A stretch of DNA of 64,000 nucleotides, taken from assembly GCA_028571685.1 (NCBI GenBank), contig CM053146.1, positions 108,909,431-108,973,430 on the forward strand. The letters are read 5' to 3'. Positions 1-10,989 of this stretch are shown one piece after another. This DNA comes from Heterohyrax brucei (lineage: Eukaryota > Chordata > Mammalia > Hyracoidea > Procaviidae). Below the pieces are notes generated by a model. It saw only the letters and a list, made by a program, of their open reading frames with translations, was not told the DNA's origin and ran no database searches. The stretch's first letter is position 1. The number at the start of each line of letters is the position of its first letter. Position numbers and translations under genes: made by a program.

Positions 1-45
1 TGCTGTTGAGTTGATTCCAACTCATGGTGACCCCATGTATATCAG
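1..45 (-). mobile_element. AfroSINE/RTE 3' end, cut by window edge
   Basis: The first bases read as the antisense of the AfroSINE/RTE 3' end ('gttgagttgattccaactca'). Only the tail-side portion is present; the tail lies outside the window. The SINE and RTE ends are too similar here to say which one it is. Confidence 0.7.
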
Positions 46-339
46 GCAAGGTTTGATATACCCAAATGAGAAGCTGAAGAGAGAGTCTTCTGTTTTTAGA
101 ACAAAAGATGCTGGACTGTGACAGTAGAGAATGTTTTATACCTGTCCTCCTCTCAACCCCAAGGTAAGTCCTGCTCTGTGAGTTGCCATAATGAGTGTCA
201 TTTGACCCTGCCTTCTTGTCTAAAGCTGATTGGGTTAGAGGCCAGCATCGTAGCCCCAAACTGTTTGATAGTGTGTACTCTACCCCGAAATCATATGTAA
301 AATCCATACATTCGTGTACATCTCCACAGCCATCTTCCT

Positions 340-1015
340 AGACTGAATCACCATCATCTTTTGCCTTATTATCGTACCTTCCTAAAGATCATCCTGCTAC
401 CCTTCTTGGCCCAGTAAAATCTACTTTCCACCAAACAGCAAAACAGAACTCCCCAAGCACGAAACAGCCTGCCACAGCCTGTCAATGGATTTTCACTGCA
501 TTTGAAAACTACCTGCTCTTTGTTGTAAGGCTACACTTGCCGTGTTCTTCAGCTCTTTCCCTCACCTCACCCGCTCCCTCCTTACTAGCTTCTAGCCCTA
601 TGCAGTCCCTTGGGTTTCTCAAATGCTCCCAAATTCTTTCCCTGCTACAGACACCTTGCACATCTCTCAGCCTAATGGTCTTCCCCTTGCTCCTCAAGGC
701 TGCCTACTGCTCACCCTTTAGGTATGCAGCCTAAATATCCCCTTCTAACAGAGATCTACCCTGTCCACTGGTGGACGTAAGTCATTCGTCCCACAATCTG
801 CATCTCTGTGCCTCGCTTGCTTCCTTCCTCCATGCCCTCACTACTACTCACAGCAATTACATTTATCTGCTTCTTCACTTTTTTGCACTTACTTGGCCCA
901 CTTGTTAAAATTTTCATAAAGAAATGAGGGTCTGGGACTGGGTCTGTCTCATCAGTGTTATCCCCAGCCCCCATCAGAGAGCTGAGCACACAGTGGGCTC
1001 CAGTGAATAAAGTAA
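340..1015 (+). mobile_element. LINE L2 3' portion
   Basis: The stretch follows the L2 3' region: a pyrimidine-rich part with 'cttgcacatctctcagcc', then a 'tctgggactgggtctgtctc' block, a 'tatccccagcccc' block and a closing 'gtgaataaagt'. It is an ancient, 5'-truncated copy with no usable reading frame. The 5' edge is uncertain. Confidence 0.7.
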
Positions 1016-1089
1016 CAGTCAGGTGGTGCAGCACAGAGGATGCTCTGTAAGCTCTGATGACATTCACTGCACAACCTTTGATTACCACC

Positions 1090-1230
1090 TAACTCCTCTG
1101 AGTCTCCCTTTCCTCATCTGTAAAATAGGGATGCAAATGACTACCTCCTTGTTCTGTTGGGAAGAATAAATTATCTAGCCTACATAAGGGTAAATCAAAT
1201 TCATATAATTAAGAGAGAAAGCACAGTGTA
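1090..1230 (+). mobile_element. MIR SINE
   Basis: The MIR core and 3' region are recognisable from 'tcctcatctgtaaaatagg' followed by a 'gactacctcctt' block. This is a diverged ancient mammalian SINE lacking a clear tRNA-like head. Confidence 0.7.
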
Positions 1231-1239
1231 CAGTACATG

Positions 1240-1685
1240 GTAAGGGGCTCAGTGGTATTTTAATATTAAGACTTCTTCATAACAGCTCTAGAAACTCGAA
1301 ACTACCTTTCTGCTAATTTGTTATATTGCCATGGAAAGCAACCTCATCATTTCCAATTTTAGTCACAGATTTCAGATGTGGGACTGTACATTAATCTAGC
1401 TGAAGGTTCTTAAACTCTGAATATTGTCAACCTTGCCAAATTAACCTGTCTGAAAAGGATAATTTCAGGTCAAAATGAAAAGCTACTCAATTGAAGTTCA
1501 GCTGATAATTGGGAAGAATTAATTGGAGTTAGTAAAAGAGAATTCTTGCTTAATGAGTTTCATCAATATGGTGTAGTGCTTTATTTGCAGCATTAATTGA
1601 TGTTGCTTAGAAGCTGGGATGGTCTCATTTAGTGAACATTTTAGGCCTCCTGCAAATGAACTGGTAGGGCTGAGCTCAGAGTTCT
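1240..1685. other. Unique AT-rich stretch, no gene; possible conserved non-coding DNA
   Basis: No repeat family or exon is recognised. Several TAAT/ATTA cores cluster between about 1495 and 1610 ('attaattggag', 'cattaattgatg'), the kind of composition seen in homeodomain-bound enhancers. That reading is only an inference from composition. Confidence 0.3.
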
Positions 1686-2275
1686 CCAGCTCTGAGACAG
1701 AGATTCTGAGGTCTCTAGGGCATTGCTTCTTTAGTTCTCAGGGAAATCACCTGAAGAGCTTTCTCCTTTAATCTTTTGTTTTTAAATAATATTTTATTGT
1801 TGTTAAGTGAAAGTTTACAAATGAAGTCAATTTGCTCTCTAAAACCCCATGCAGAGACCCCTATGCCACTCCATCTGCTATCCCAACCCTGTGACAGCAC
1901 ATTTCTCCTTTCTACCTTGTACTTCCATATTCATTCAAACTACTCCTGTCCCCTCCTCTGTGTCCTCCTATCTCATTATTATAGGGGAGTGGCTCTGACA
2001 GCCTCACAGCTTACAGTCCATTCCAATTTTGGTCTAAAGAGTTATCTTCACTGCTGGTTTCCTCACTAGGGTAGGACTGAGACCAGGGGCTGTGCTCTCC
2101 TGTGACTCTCCACACTGGTAGACAATCAAGTCTGGTCTGAAGGGCTTTTTAAAAGTCAGGTTGCCGGGAGTTTCTGACTGATAAAGCCCAGTGTGGTGCC
2201 TTGGAATCAACATTTCCCACAGCTTCTCCTAAGATGCTGATCCTGCTGGGCTATGAGGCCACACTTTCAGAGCAT
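1686..2275. mobile_element. MER5-type (hAT-Charlie) element, split by an L1 tail
   Basis: Left part: 'gaaatcacctgaagagcttt'. Right part: 'caggttgccgggagtttctg', then 'gatgctgatcctgctggg' and 'ccacactttcagagc'. Together they follow the MER5 non-autonomous hAT consensus. The halves are separated by the L1 3' fragment at 1763-2136, with the junction marked by a near-perfect 12 bp repeat. Confidence 0.65.
1763..2136 (-). mobile_element. L1 3' UTR fragment inserted in MER5
   Basis: It begins with a T-rich tract and 'gtgaaagtttacaaatgaag', the antisense of the afrotherian L1 3' end, and continues with its pyrimidine-rich 3' UTR. It is strongly 5'-truncated. Flanks 'ctgaagagcttt' (1751-1762) and 'ctgaagggcttt' (2137-2148) match at 11 of 12 positions, a typical target-primed insertion. 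Confidence 0.75.
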
Positions 2276-2457
2276 AGAAGAGCTTGGCAGTCAGCAGCAG
2301 GGAGCTGGCACGGAGACCTGGAGGACTACTCCAACGACAATGTCCAGCAACAATAGACCCCACCAGGTTCATTCATTCAACAAGTGTTTTTTTCAAGGTC
2401 TGGCTAAAAATAGAACAGAGAAAATTTAATTACAAGGAACTGGTTATATGTGTGAAT

Positions 2458-3185
2458 AAAACCAGTTGCCATCCAATCAACCGGAACTCAGAGAGACCTC
2501 ATGTGTGTCAGAGTAAAGCTGGGCTTCATAGGGTTTTCAGTGGCTGATTTTTCAGAAGTAGATCTGTAGAGCTTTCTTCCAAGGGCACCTGTCTTAGGCT
2601 GGGTTTTCTAGGGAAGCAAAACCATAACACGTGTATGTACAAGGAAAGATTTATATATAAAAAGTACAAGGAAACGACTCATACAATTGCAGAAACTGAA
2701 CATCCTGAGTCCTGGCACAAGCCTCAGGTGGCCATGGGAGTTGGTAAAGCCAAGGTCAGCAGGTCAGAGAGCAGAGTTCTAGATCACCAGTTGTGTGGGT
2801 CAGCGGATCCCAAGCTGGCGGTGAGACAGAGCTGCAGAGCCTGGCGAACCCGGGATCAACAGGTAAGGGAGCAGGACTCTCAAGGGCCAGCTGTAAGGGT
2901 TGGTGAATCCAACAGCTGCTAGTTGAAGTCCAGGAACCAGACGCGAGAAGAGAGCAGGAGCTGCTGGTTGTGTGAGCAGACCGGCAGTGGGTGGTGGAAG
3001 GCGGACAGATGAGAGCCGAAGGGCGGGAAGCCACCACAGGCCCCACCTGCCACTTAATGCAGCAGCCAAACATGGAGTAGTCAAGCTGACATAATCCTGA
3101 CCACCACAGCACCTCTGGGTGGACTAGAACCATCAACTTCAGGTCAACAGCCAAGCGTGTTAATCTGCACCACTCAAGAATTTCA
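2458..3185 (-). mobile_element. AfroSINE (long type) split by an LTR
   Basis: The left part runs from 'ccagttgccatccaatcaac' through 'tttcagtggctgattttt' to 'ttccaagggcacc'. The right part resumes with 'gcacctctgggtggac' and ends near 'gtgttaatctgcaccactca'. These are consecutive blocks of one antisense AfroSINE; the LTR at 2590-3108 lies between them. Confidence 0.8.
2590..3108 (-). mobile_element. Solitary ERVL/MaLR-class LTR
   Basis: A 519 bp unit starting TG and ending CA ('tgtcttaggctgggtt' to 'cctgaccaccaca') sits inside an AfroSINE and is flanked by an exact 5 bp duplication, gcacc, at 2585-2589 and 3109-3113. A 5 bp duplication fits class III (ERVL/MaLR) elements. The antisense start resembles MLT2-type LTRs. 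No internal region is present. It keeps many CpG dinucleotides and post-dates the SINE, so it is fairly young. Fossil LTR only. Confidence 0.8.
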
Positions 3186-3192
3186 TGCAAGG

Positions 3193-3364
3193 TGGTACCA
3201 AACCAAAACCAAGCCTGTGGCCGTCAAGCTGATTCTGAGGCAGAGCTGCCCTACAGGACAGAGTAGAATTGCCCCCTATGGTTTCCAAGGACTCCTTGGT
3301 AGATTAGAACTGCTGACCTTTTAGTTCACAGCCATAGCTCTTAACTGCTATGCCACCAGGGTTG
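3193..3364 (-). mobile_element. AfroSINE
   Basis: A nearly whole antisense copy from the tail ('ccaaaccaaaaccaagcc') through 'ggacagagtagaattgcc' and 'tttccaaggactccttggta' to the head ('aactgctatgccaccagggt'). The antisense B box lies in 'agattagaactgctgacc'. Confidence 0.9.
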
Positions 3365-5735
3365 ATAAATGGGCTGAAAGGCCAGTTGGGATATGAGATA
3401 CCCTAGAGAACGGCAACAGGAGGAAGTCACTACCACCTCTAACTTGGTGCTATGAGTGTTGTCAGAGTTCAGGAACCACAGAGGGACCATGGATGGGGGA
3501 GATGCAGTCACTGCAGAAAACAGAAAAGGAGCAGTAGTCACCTCCTGGCTTCACCATGCTCCTCACACTCTCCTTCCACTCCCTACCATGCCCTCCACAC
3601 CCACTCACCCTTCCCCAGAGCACAACAGAGCCCAGGATGGATATGAGGGCAGAGAGGTCAAGGCCGTCAGAGAGGGTCACACTAGCAGTACAACTAGTAG
3701 ATGAGACAGATGTGGCCCCTGCCTCATTTCTCTCTCAATCTAATATATTCAGGGACATGGGGGCTACCAGTCCTATAAGATACTGGGTTCCGTGGGGCCT
3801 TATGCTCTTCAGGAAAAATATTTAAATGAGTTGACTGTGTCACTTTATAGAGAAAGTTATAAAAAGTCAATTTATCTGCAGGAGAAGCTGGCTTAAAAGT
3901 GATTGAAATTATAACACAACAATACATGTTCACTGGTCTATTTAAAAGGAAAGTTGCAGAAACAAATATGTTTTTGTCTTTTGCCCGAATAACTATATTT
4001 AGTTCAAAATTAATGTTTTGAAATGTAAAAGCCTTGAAAGTGGCAGTGGATATCTTTTGAATTTATGAATATTGTTACTATCATGAAAGTTACATTAAAA
4101 TTAATAGGGGCAGAGGATGGGTATTGAGGAGAAAGGAATGGATCCCTCACTGAGCTTTTGTTGGGGACTGCAGTTACTCTGGCAAATGGAATTTTAGGTA
4201 GGATGCATAATCAAGCATGAATTAATAGCATGGCAGAGTAGGGTCTATAATAAACACACGCTGCTGTCTTTCACAGCTCAAGTGCTCTGCTCTGCTCGAC
4301 ATGCTAGAATTAAGCACTTAAATCAGATATCTTTAAGTTCTTGCCAGAAAAGCTCTGTGTTTCTTTTATAAGAATTTTTTTTTTTTTTTTGGAGCGGAAA
4401 ATGGGTGGGTGGCAGTATTACAGAACTGTTCCTTTGAACGTTGTCCATATGGAATGCATCTGAATGACATTGACATTTGGGGGGCAAGATTCCGTGAGGA
4501 CAGAAGATAACTGGGAACTGTTTGCTGGCTGTAGTCACATGGTAATAATATCAGCTTCGCCTGGGAAGCATAAACGACAGGATAAAATTCGGCTGATTTG
4601 CCTAGGCAAAATTACACGAAATTGCATGAATTTGTCTAGAGCATTCTACAGTAACATTAAAGGGATACATTTTTGTTTCTTGCAGAGCAAATAATTTGGA
4701 GGCATGGTTCACATCCAGTATATCATTGTAGTAATAAACTAATGTCAGAAACTGTCTTTCTCTAAGACTAGATGTTACTGAGTAAGTTATTTATCATGAT
4801 GGAATATTTTCTTCATAATTCTCAAATCTGAAGTGGACTATTTATGCATCTTATTTTCAGGTCATCAACTGAGCTTATCTTTTCTTTGGGAGAAATAATA
4901 AAGTAGTACCTATTAGTAAAAGAACACTTCATTTTTCTCCAGACAAGATTAAGTCAGTTGCTAGTAGGCATGCACAGATGTGCCTCCCGTGATGAAATAA
5001 ATGTCTTTCTGAAAGGTTGTGCATAGATTGAGTCATTTTCCTACTGGCTTGTGTTATCTTGTCAAGGATGTAATGTCATCCTTCCAGATTGAACTTTAAC
5101 TAACTTCGCACACTTTAACTATCAGCTTCTGCTCATTCCTGCGTTCTCTTGGCAAAAAGTTTTCTGTATTAATTTTGACAATCTTGGAAATACAGAAATA
5201 CAGGAAACTCCACAGCTTGGAAGATTCTTGGATTCAGTTAATTGCCTTTATTTTTTTTCATTCATCCTTGCAGAAGAACATTCCTGTAATTAATAAACAT
5301 GTTCTCTTTATCAGAAAAACTGAATTGAGTGAACGTGTGTGGAACGTTTAACGCCATTCGCAGGGCTGGCTGTGCCGCCGAGTCGTTCAGGACAACAAAA
5401 TGCAGTCTCTGGTGCTTCTCAGCCGCCACCATGAGGAAGAATTACTCTTTCAGGTGGCTAAGAAGTGTTCAATATTTTGACATTTCTAAGATTCTGCATC
5501 CCTTTTTTCTGGAAAAATGATGAGGGACTACTAAATAGTGCACACATGCATGCAGACCGTTACATTCACTATTAGACAGGTATGTTTGCCATAGGACCAA
5601 ACACCAGAAGTGCGTATCGGAAAGCTGATCTTTGCTTCTCAGCAATCCAGAGCCACATAAAATTCTATTTTCCCTGTTCTCCTATTGAACTCTAGGTGTT
5701 TCTTTTATTAAATGACCTATCATGGGATAGAAAGA
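3365..5735. other. Mostly unique sequence, no gene
   Basis: No exon, SINE or LINE is recognised, apart from a poly-T run near 4375-4390. The part at about 4440-4700, including 'tttgcctaggcaaaattac', is repeat-free, balanced in composition and could be conserved non-coding DNA. Short open frames lack any recognisable domain. Confidence 0.4.
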
Positions 5736-5739
5736 GTTT

Positions 5740-6170
5740 AGATCGTAGAATCAGACAGTGCTGTCTCTGACAACTACTAAATCCATGATCTTTTTTGTGT
5801 CTTCATCTTCCTCACCTTTAAAATGGGTTTTAAAAGTTGTAGAGTTGCTATGGAAACCTTGGTGACATAGTGGTTAACAGTACCAGCAGCTAACCAAAAA
5901 GTCAGGGGTTTGACTCTAGCAGTCACTCCCTGGGAACTCTGTGGGGCAGTTTTACTCTATTGTATAGGGCTGCTGAGTCAGAATTGACTGGATGGCAGGT
6001 TGTTGGCTTTAGGTTTGGGTTTAGGGTTGCTGTGAGTGGGAAATGACTCAATGGCAATGAGTTCGTTTTGTTTTTCAGTGCAGGGCTGTTTCAAAGATTA
6101 GTAATAAAATGTTGAATACCTAGCACAGCGCACAGCACATAAATGATCCTCAATAAGTGACAGTTGTCAG
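5740..6170 (+). mobile_element. MIR SINE split by an AfroSINE
   Basis: The left part ('gtagaatcagacagtgctg' to 'cctcacctttaaaatggg') and the right part ('tgttgaatacctagcacagc' to 'cctcaataagtgacag') are successive MIR blocks in the same orientation. The AfroSINE at 5851-6080 separates them, so the MIR is the older element. Confidence 0.7.
5851..6080 (+). mobile_element. AfroSINE with a repeated 3' end module
   Basis: The head is 'ggaaaccttggtgacatag' with A-box-like 'tagtggttaac', then a B-box-like region near 'ggggtttgactctagc', then the body with 'tctgtggggcagttttact'. After the usual 3' end ('ttgactggatggcag') a second, diverged 3' end module follows ('gggttgctgtgagtggg' to 'actcaatggcaatgag'). 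Confidence 0.85.
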
Positions 6171-6179
6171 CATCATCCT

Positions 6180-8580
6180 CATCTTCATTATCATCTTCTT
6201 TAGGGTTAGTTATTGATAGCTCTTTGTTACCACAAGATTTGGGGACCTGAGGACCTAGCACAGTGCCAGGAAGAGCAGAGGCTCAGTAATTGTTAACTGA
6301 AATAATTCATAGGTAAAACTGAGGGTGTAAATGAAACATTTGCAACTCCTAGGTTCCTGAAGTCCCACTAGCCTATGGATACAAAACAATCCAGATTGAT
6401 TGCATCTTACCACCTGTTCACACAGCTCCCCAAGATTCCTGGACATTTCTGTGTGTCTCCAGAATTGTCTCACATGTACACAGAGAGAAGTTTGGTCCCA
6501 CATGGCTCCTCCTTCATTGCTTCTAAGGAGTACACCAAAGTCTTAAAGGTACCCAGCTGCCTGGGAGTTGATGCCAGAGGTGGAGGTGAGGGGGTAAGGG
6601 TATCTCTATTTGGTATTGCACCCTTTAGAAGAGTCACAAAGCAGTACTGCATGGGAACCCGTGTTACTGATGCAGGCATGAGGCCTTAGGTGTGAAGGAG
6701 GAGTGGAAGGACAGCACCATGCCAAATGCACTCTGGAGCCTGGCCCCTCCATTAGGATGAATTGCTTTCAGGAGGCATCTAAGCCCTTCATGAGATATAG
6801 GTATTATGTAGGTCTGTCTCAGTGGTTTACCAGACATGCTAGGACATACATGATCTCCTGTAGTAGACACTGTTTGGGTTCAAGTTGCAATTCCTGCTGT
6901 GTGTCTAAAGCTGATTTGAAGATCAATATGTTACATTACTCTGCAGTGCTGACAAATCATACTTCTAGCAAAGGGTCTGTTCATTGTTTACCTGCAGCAG
7001 TAAGAAGGCTGTCCTAGGAGGCAACTGAGGTTTCTGTTTAGTAGGCTACATGCTAAGGGCTTAGTTCCACTGTTCAAAGGGCCCAGAACAACAAGTCTAA
7101 AAGATATCCATTCACATTTATCACAGGACTCCTGGGGCTGTCAGGATGCCCTAGTTTGCAGAGTCCTTTTGGGATGCTTACAGGCAAACAGAGATAGTTT
7201 CCGGTCAAGTCCAATACCAGGAATCAGAGGGTTTACTCTCTGTGTGGGAGCCAGGTAGCAGGAAGAGCATGCGCCAGGATTCGGGCTTGCTTTTTATCAA
7301 TCAAATATTGGCTGATTACCAAAGCTCTGCAGAATCCTGAACAAGTCACAAGCACTTCGGAGTATTTGCAGCTGTTGCAGGGAGCAGGCCATGAAAACCT
7401 GGAGCCCCAGATCAGGCAGTGCTTGGAGAGGGCAATCTGGATCAATGGCTAGAGCAAGAGCCTAGGAGAGAACTAGCTTCTGGGAGGAGGCTGCACTTAC
7501 CAACACTGACTGCCAGTATTTTGCCGTTATCAAGTTCCTAGGCACAAAATGATAATGAGAAGGGGCTCAGGGCCTGATGACTAATGGCTCCTCAACTTCC
7601 TTCTGATGCTGGCAGTTTTATGTCATTTTGTTTTTATGTTAATTTATGCACACAGGATTAGACTGTAACATTATGTGATCATTTAATTGAATGGAAATAT
7701 GGAACTCCACAGGCCCCTGTTTTACATTTCCCTTATAGATTTCCATGATTTTAGCTTTCGCAGATCACCATTCCTAACAGCAATAATAATGCACTTATAG
7801 GCGCATCACACTTTTTCCTCTAAGGAGCTCAAGGCACATCATGGCCCATTACCCTACAAGAACTCTGCAAGGCAAATGCCAGTGAGGATTTGGAACACTC
7901 TCCTTAGGTTTAACATACATAAAAAGGTTCAGCCTTCATCACAGAGATAAGTTCCCAGCCGCTTAAACTCTGTCTGAAATGCAAGGAGAAGCTTTGCTTA
8001 TGCATGAGGCTGGCTGGGCACTGTGATTTCCAGACCTCGGCATTAGGTGACCTTTAAGCGCCTGCTCAGAAACGATTTATCTTATTAGGGAGTATTCATT
8101 GATCACCCCACCCCCTTAAAGAATGTAACCTTGTGATGCTACCTGGAAAAGCTGCTGCAGGGTGCCTGGCAGCACCAGCTGAGAAGGGAAGAAGAACACA
8201 GGGTTGGCAAACTCACCTTTTAGAAATGGACTAGCAGTGGTCAGGGGGCCGGGGAATACAGATGGACCTCTGGGTGGGGGGCCCTCAGCTGAGAACTCTT
8301 GGGCTCCATTCATGCCCTTTCTGTAGAGTCACACAAGTATCCGCTTGGAGACCTTGGCATTCAGAGCTCCTGTTTCTGAAGGCCAAATGAGTAAGGAGAA
8401 GGGGGCAGGCAGCTCTGCTGAGGCATAAAGGGAAAAGGATCCCCCAAGGGTGAGCTTGAGGGAGGAAGCCCTCCCCTGGGTCTAAAATAAAGGACTAGGG
8501 AAAGGGAAAAAAATAACAGAGGAAATTATGTCACATTTGAATTTCCCTGAGAGGTCAGTAAGGTAAAAAAAACACTGAAG
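6180..8580. other. Mostly unique sequence, no gene
   Basis: No exon or clear repeat is seen. A MIR-like patch may lie around 7780-7900. The part at about 7900-8110 is repeat-free with motifs such as 'gcttatgcatgaggctggc' and could be conserved non-coding DNA. Overlapping short open frames at 6255-6870 occur on both strands and show no domain. Confidence 0.35.
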
Positions 8581-8584
8581 ACAG

Positions 8585-8765
8585 TTACTGTAGCGTCAAC
8601 TCTGACTCATGGGAACACTCTGGGTGGCAGAGTAGAACTGTGCTGTACGGGATTTTCAGTTGAAGTAGTCCGCCAGGCCTTACTTCTGAGACACCTCTGA
8701 GTGGACTCAAACTTCCAGCCTTTTGGTTAGCAGCCCAGCGTATGTTCGCACTGCCCAGGCTGGAG
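8585..8765 (-). mobile_element. AfroSINE, diverged
   Basis: An antisense copy running from 'gtcaactctgactcatggg' through 'gattttcagttgaagtag' and 'gacacctctgagtggactc' to 'ttggttagcagcccagcg'. It belongs to the longer type that carries the extra 'tggaagtagatcgccagg'-like block. Confidence 0.85.
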
Positions 8766-9728
8766 TTATCTCTTGTTAGAGCATCAGGATAAACACTTTC
8801 TGGCCCAGGTCCTCATCGTGTTGGAAGAATCTGTGCCTAAATCCTTGGGGCAGAGGAGACAGCACAGGGGGCCTGCTCACCAGCCCAATGGCAGCAGCTT
8901 CAGAATCAGGACGTGGGACACATACTTTGCTGTCTCTAGAGATTCTCAGAGCCCCAAAGGGGATATTGTGGAGAATGGGCCCTTGAAACTAAAGTTTAGG
9001 GAGCACTTACAGTCAAGGCCAGGGAATAGAGGCATTTGGCTCGTTTGTTAGAATACTTGGATTGTAGCATCTTTTGGTTTTAATGCTTTTTAGGCTTGAT
9101 TGAATCGGTTAGTGACACAGGTACCACAAATCCTCAGTGACTTTTACCACAACATATTTTTTAAATGAGTCTGCCTGTTATGGGGTGTCTCTGCTCCTAG
9201 ACTTAGGGCCCAGGCTGAAGGGGTACAGCTGCCCAAGAAAGCTCTCCCAGTGGCAATGGCACAAACACAGAGGGCAGTGGAGACACGCAGGTGTCTTCAG
9301 ACAAGGCCTCAGAACTGAGTCTCTGTCCTCTCTGCCCCAATGCACTGGCCAAAGCCAAATCAAGGGCAGGCAGTAGGCACTGCCTTTAGCAGGAAGAACC
9401 CCAGGGTTACATGCAAAGGACATGGATGCAGGGAGGGGGCCAATAGCAAATCTGACCTACTGACCTTTCTACCTGCCCAGTTTTCTTACCTATCAATCCA
9501 ACTGAGACCGTGCCTCTTCATGTCCTCCTACTCTGTAACAACAGATCCTCCAGTTTAGCCACCACCTAATTTTTTAGCACCGATAGAAGTTACCATTTTT
9601 CTCTCACTGGAATGGTTTTCTGGGAGTATGCATCACAAGGTGTGTTTACTTACATATTTCTTGAGAAAAATATCAGGGCAATTATACACACACACAACAC
9701 ATATTTATAAAATTATATATATATTATA
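8766..9728. other. Unique sequence, no gene
   Basis: No exon or repeat is recognised. A short CA/TA-rich patch precedes the AfroSINE near 9685-9725. Open frames here are short and overlap on both strands, which argues for chance. Confidence 0.4.
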
Positions 9729-9888
9729 GAAAACTCACTGCTGTTGAGTGAATTCATACTCATAGCAATCTGATAGAACAGAATACAGCTGCCTCATAGG
9801 GTTTCCCAAGGAGTGCCTGGAGAAATCCAGCTGCCAGCCTTTTGGTTAGCACCCACAGCCCTTAACCACTATACCCCCAAAGTTTCCT
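9729..9888 (-). mobile_element. AfroSINE
   Basis: An antisense copy: 'ctcactgctgttgagtg', 'catagggtttcccaaggag', 'cagccttttggttagcaccc' and the head near 'cccttaaccactatacccc'. Moderately diverged. Confidence 0.88.
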
Positions 9889-9954
9889 AAGTGTAAATCG
9901 AAGTGGGAGACTGGAAGATTAAATCAAGGATTCCACATCGGATGAGTCAAGTAG

Positions 9955-10596
9955 CCCTGATGTGGCAATCTGCTTCTATAAAGATGAGGGCCCTGAAAAC
10001 ACTATGGATCAGTTTTACTCTATTTTAGTGTCTGTTTTAGTCAGGTAGGGCTGCTGTAACAAAAATACCACAGAGTGGATGGCTTTAACAAAGGAAAGTT
10101 CCTTCTTAACACAGTCTGGTAGGCTACGAGTCCGAATTCAGGATGTCCACTCCAGGGGAAGGTTTTCCCCCTTGTCGGCTCTGGAGAGAAGGCCGATATT
10201 GCATCAGTCTTTGTCCGGGGAGCATCTTGGCGCGGGAACCTCAGGTCTGAAGGATGCGCTCTTCTCCTGGTGCTGTTTGTTTGGTGGTACGAGGTTCGCA
10301 ATTCTCAGCTTGCTTCTCTTTCTTTTTATCTCTGGCGGGCTGAAAGGATTAAGGGTGGGGCAAGCCTTACTCCAGGAAAACGCCCTTTACAGTGGAGCAG
10401 AGAGGTGATCCTATGAATGGATTTACAGCCCCACCCTAATCCTTTACCATACAGCACAGGAAAACCACAAAATAGGCGACAGTCACAAGGTAACTGGGAA
10501 TCATGGCCCAACCAAATGGCTACACTTATTTTTGGGGGGACACAGTTCAATCCATGACAGTGTTGGAATCAACTTGATGGCAGTGGGTTTGGGGCT
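9955..10596 (+). mobile_element. AfroSINE split by an LTR
   Basis: The left piece ('gtggcaatctgcttctataa' to 'cagttttactctatttta') and the right piece ('ttggaatcaacttgatggc' plus 'agtgggtttgggg') are consecutive SINE blocks. The LTR at 10033-10559 interrupts them, with candidate 5 bp flanks gtgtc and gtgtt. The tRNA-like head is not clearly present. Confidence 0.7.
10033..10559 (-). mobile_element. MaLR-like solitary LTR, subtype B
   Basis: It starts 'tgttttagtcaggtaggg' and ends 'cagttcaatccatgaca' (antisense view), the pattern of the elephant-type MaLR LTR. It shares with the copies at 35041, 61451 and 61846 a block near 'ttaagggtggggcaagcc' and 'acgccctttacagtgg' that subtype A lacks. It keeps many CpGs. 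It sits inside an AfroSINE, so it is younger than that SINE. No internal region. Confidence 0.8.
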
Positions 10597-10790
10597 TTTG
10601 GGTGGTGCAGTGGTTTAGCACTTGGCTGTCGACTGAAAAGTTGGCAGTTCAAACTCACCAGTTGCCTGTGGGAGAGTAGACCTGGTGATCTGCTCACGTC
10701 AAGATTACAGCCTCGGAGGCCCCTCAGTTACATTGGGTCACTGAGAGTCAGAATAGACTCTGCAGCACACAACAACAGCAACAACGTTTC
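10597..10790 (+). mobile_element. AfroSINE with an RTE-like CAACA tail
   Basis: The head has 'gggtggtgcagtggtttagc' and the B-box-like 'ttggcagttcaaactcacc', followed by 'ctgctcacgtcaagattac'. The 3' end is 'agagtcagaatagactctgc' and 'agcacacaacaacagcaac', that is, the RTE LINE tail rather than GGTTTGG. This is direct evidence that the SINE and RTE 3' ends are interchangeable. Confidence 0.85.
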
Positions 10791-10989
10791 AGGTGAATTA
10801 ACCAGAAATCTATCAGCAGATGAAAGTCTAGTGGCTTTAAAACTCTCTAATGATTTCTGAAAGTGAATTTATGGTTCCCATCCTGTAGACTGGTGAGGAC
10901 CACATACTGTGTGTGTATAAAGAGATAGAAATGACAAATCATGTAACAATATACCTTTATATTGTGAGGTACCCCAGGCTCGCCTTTGC

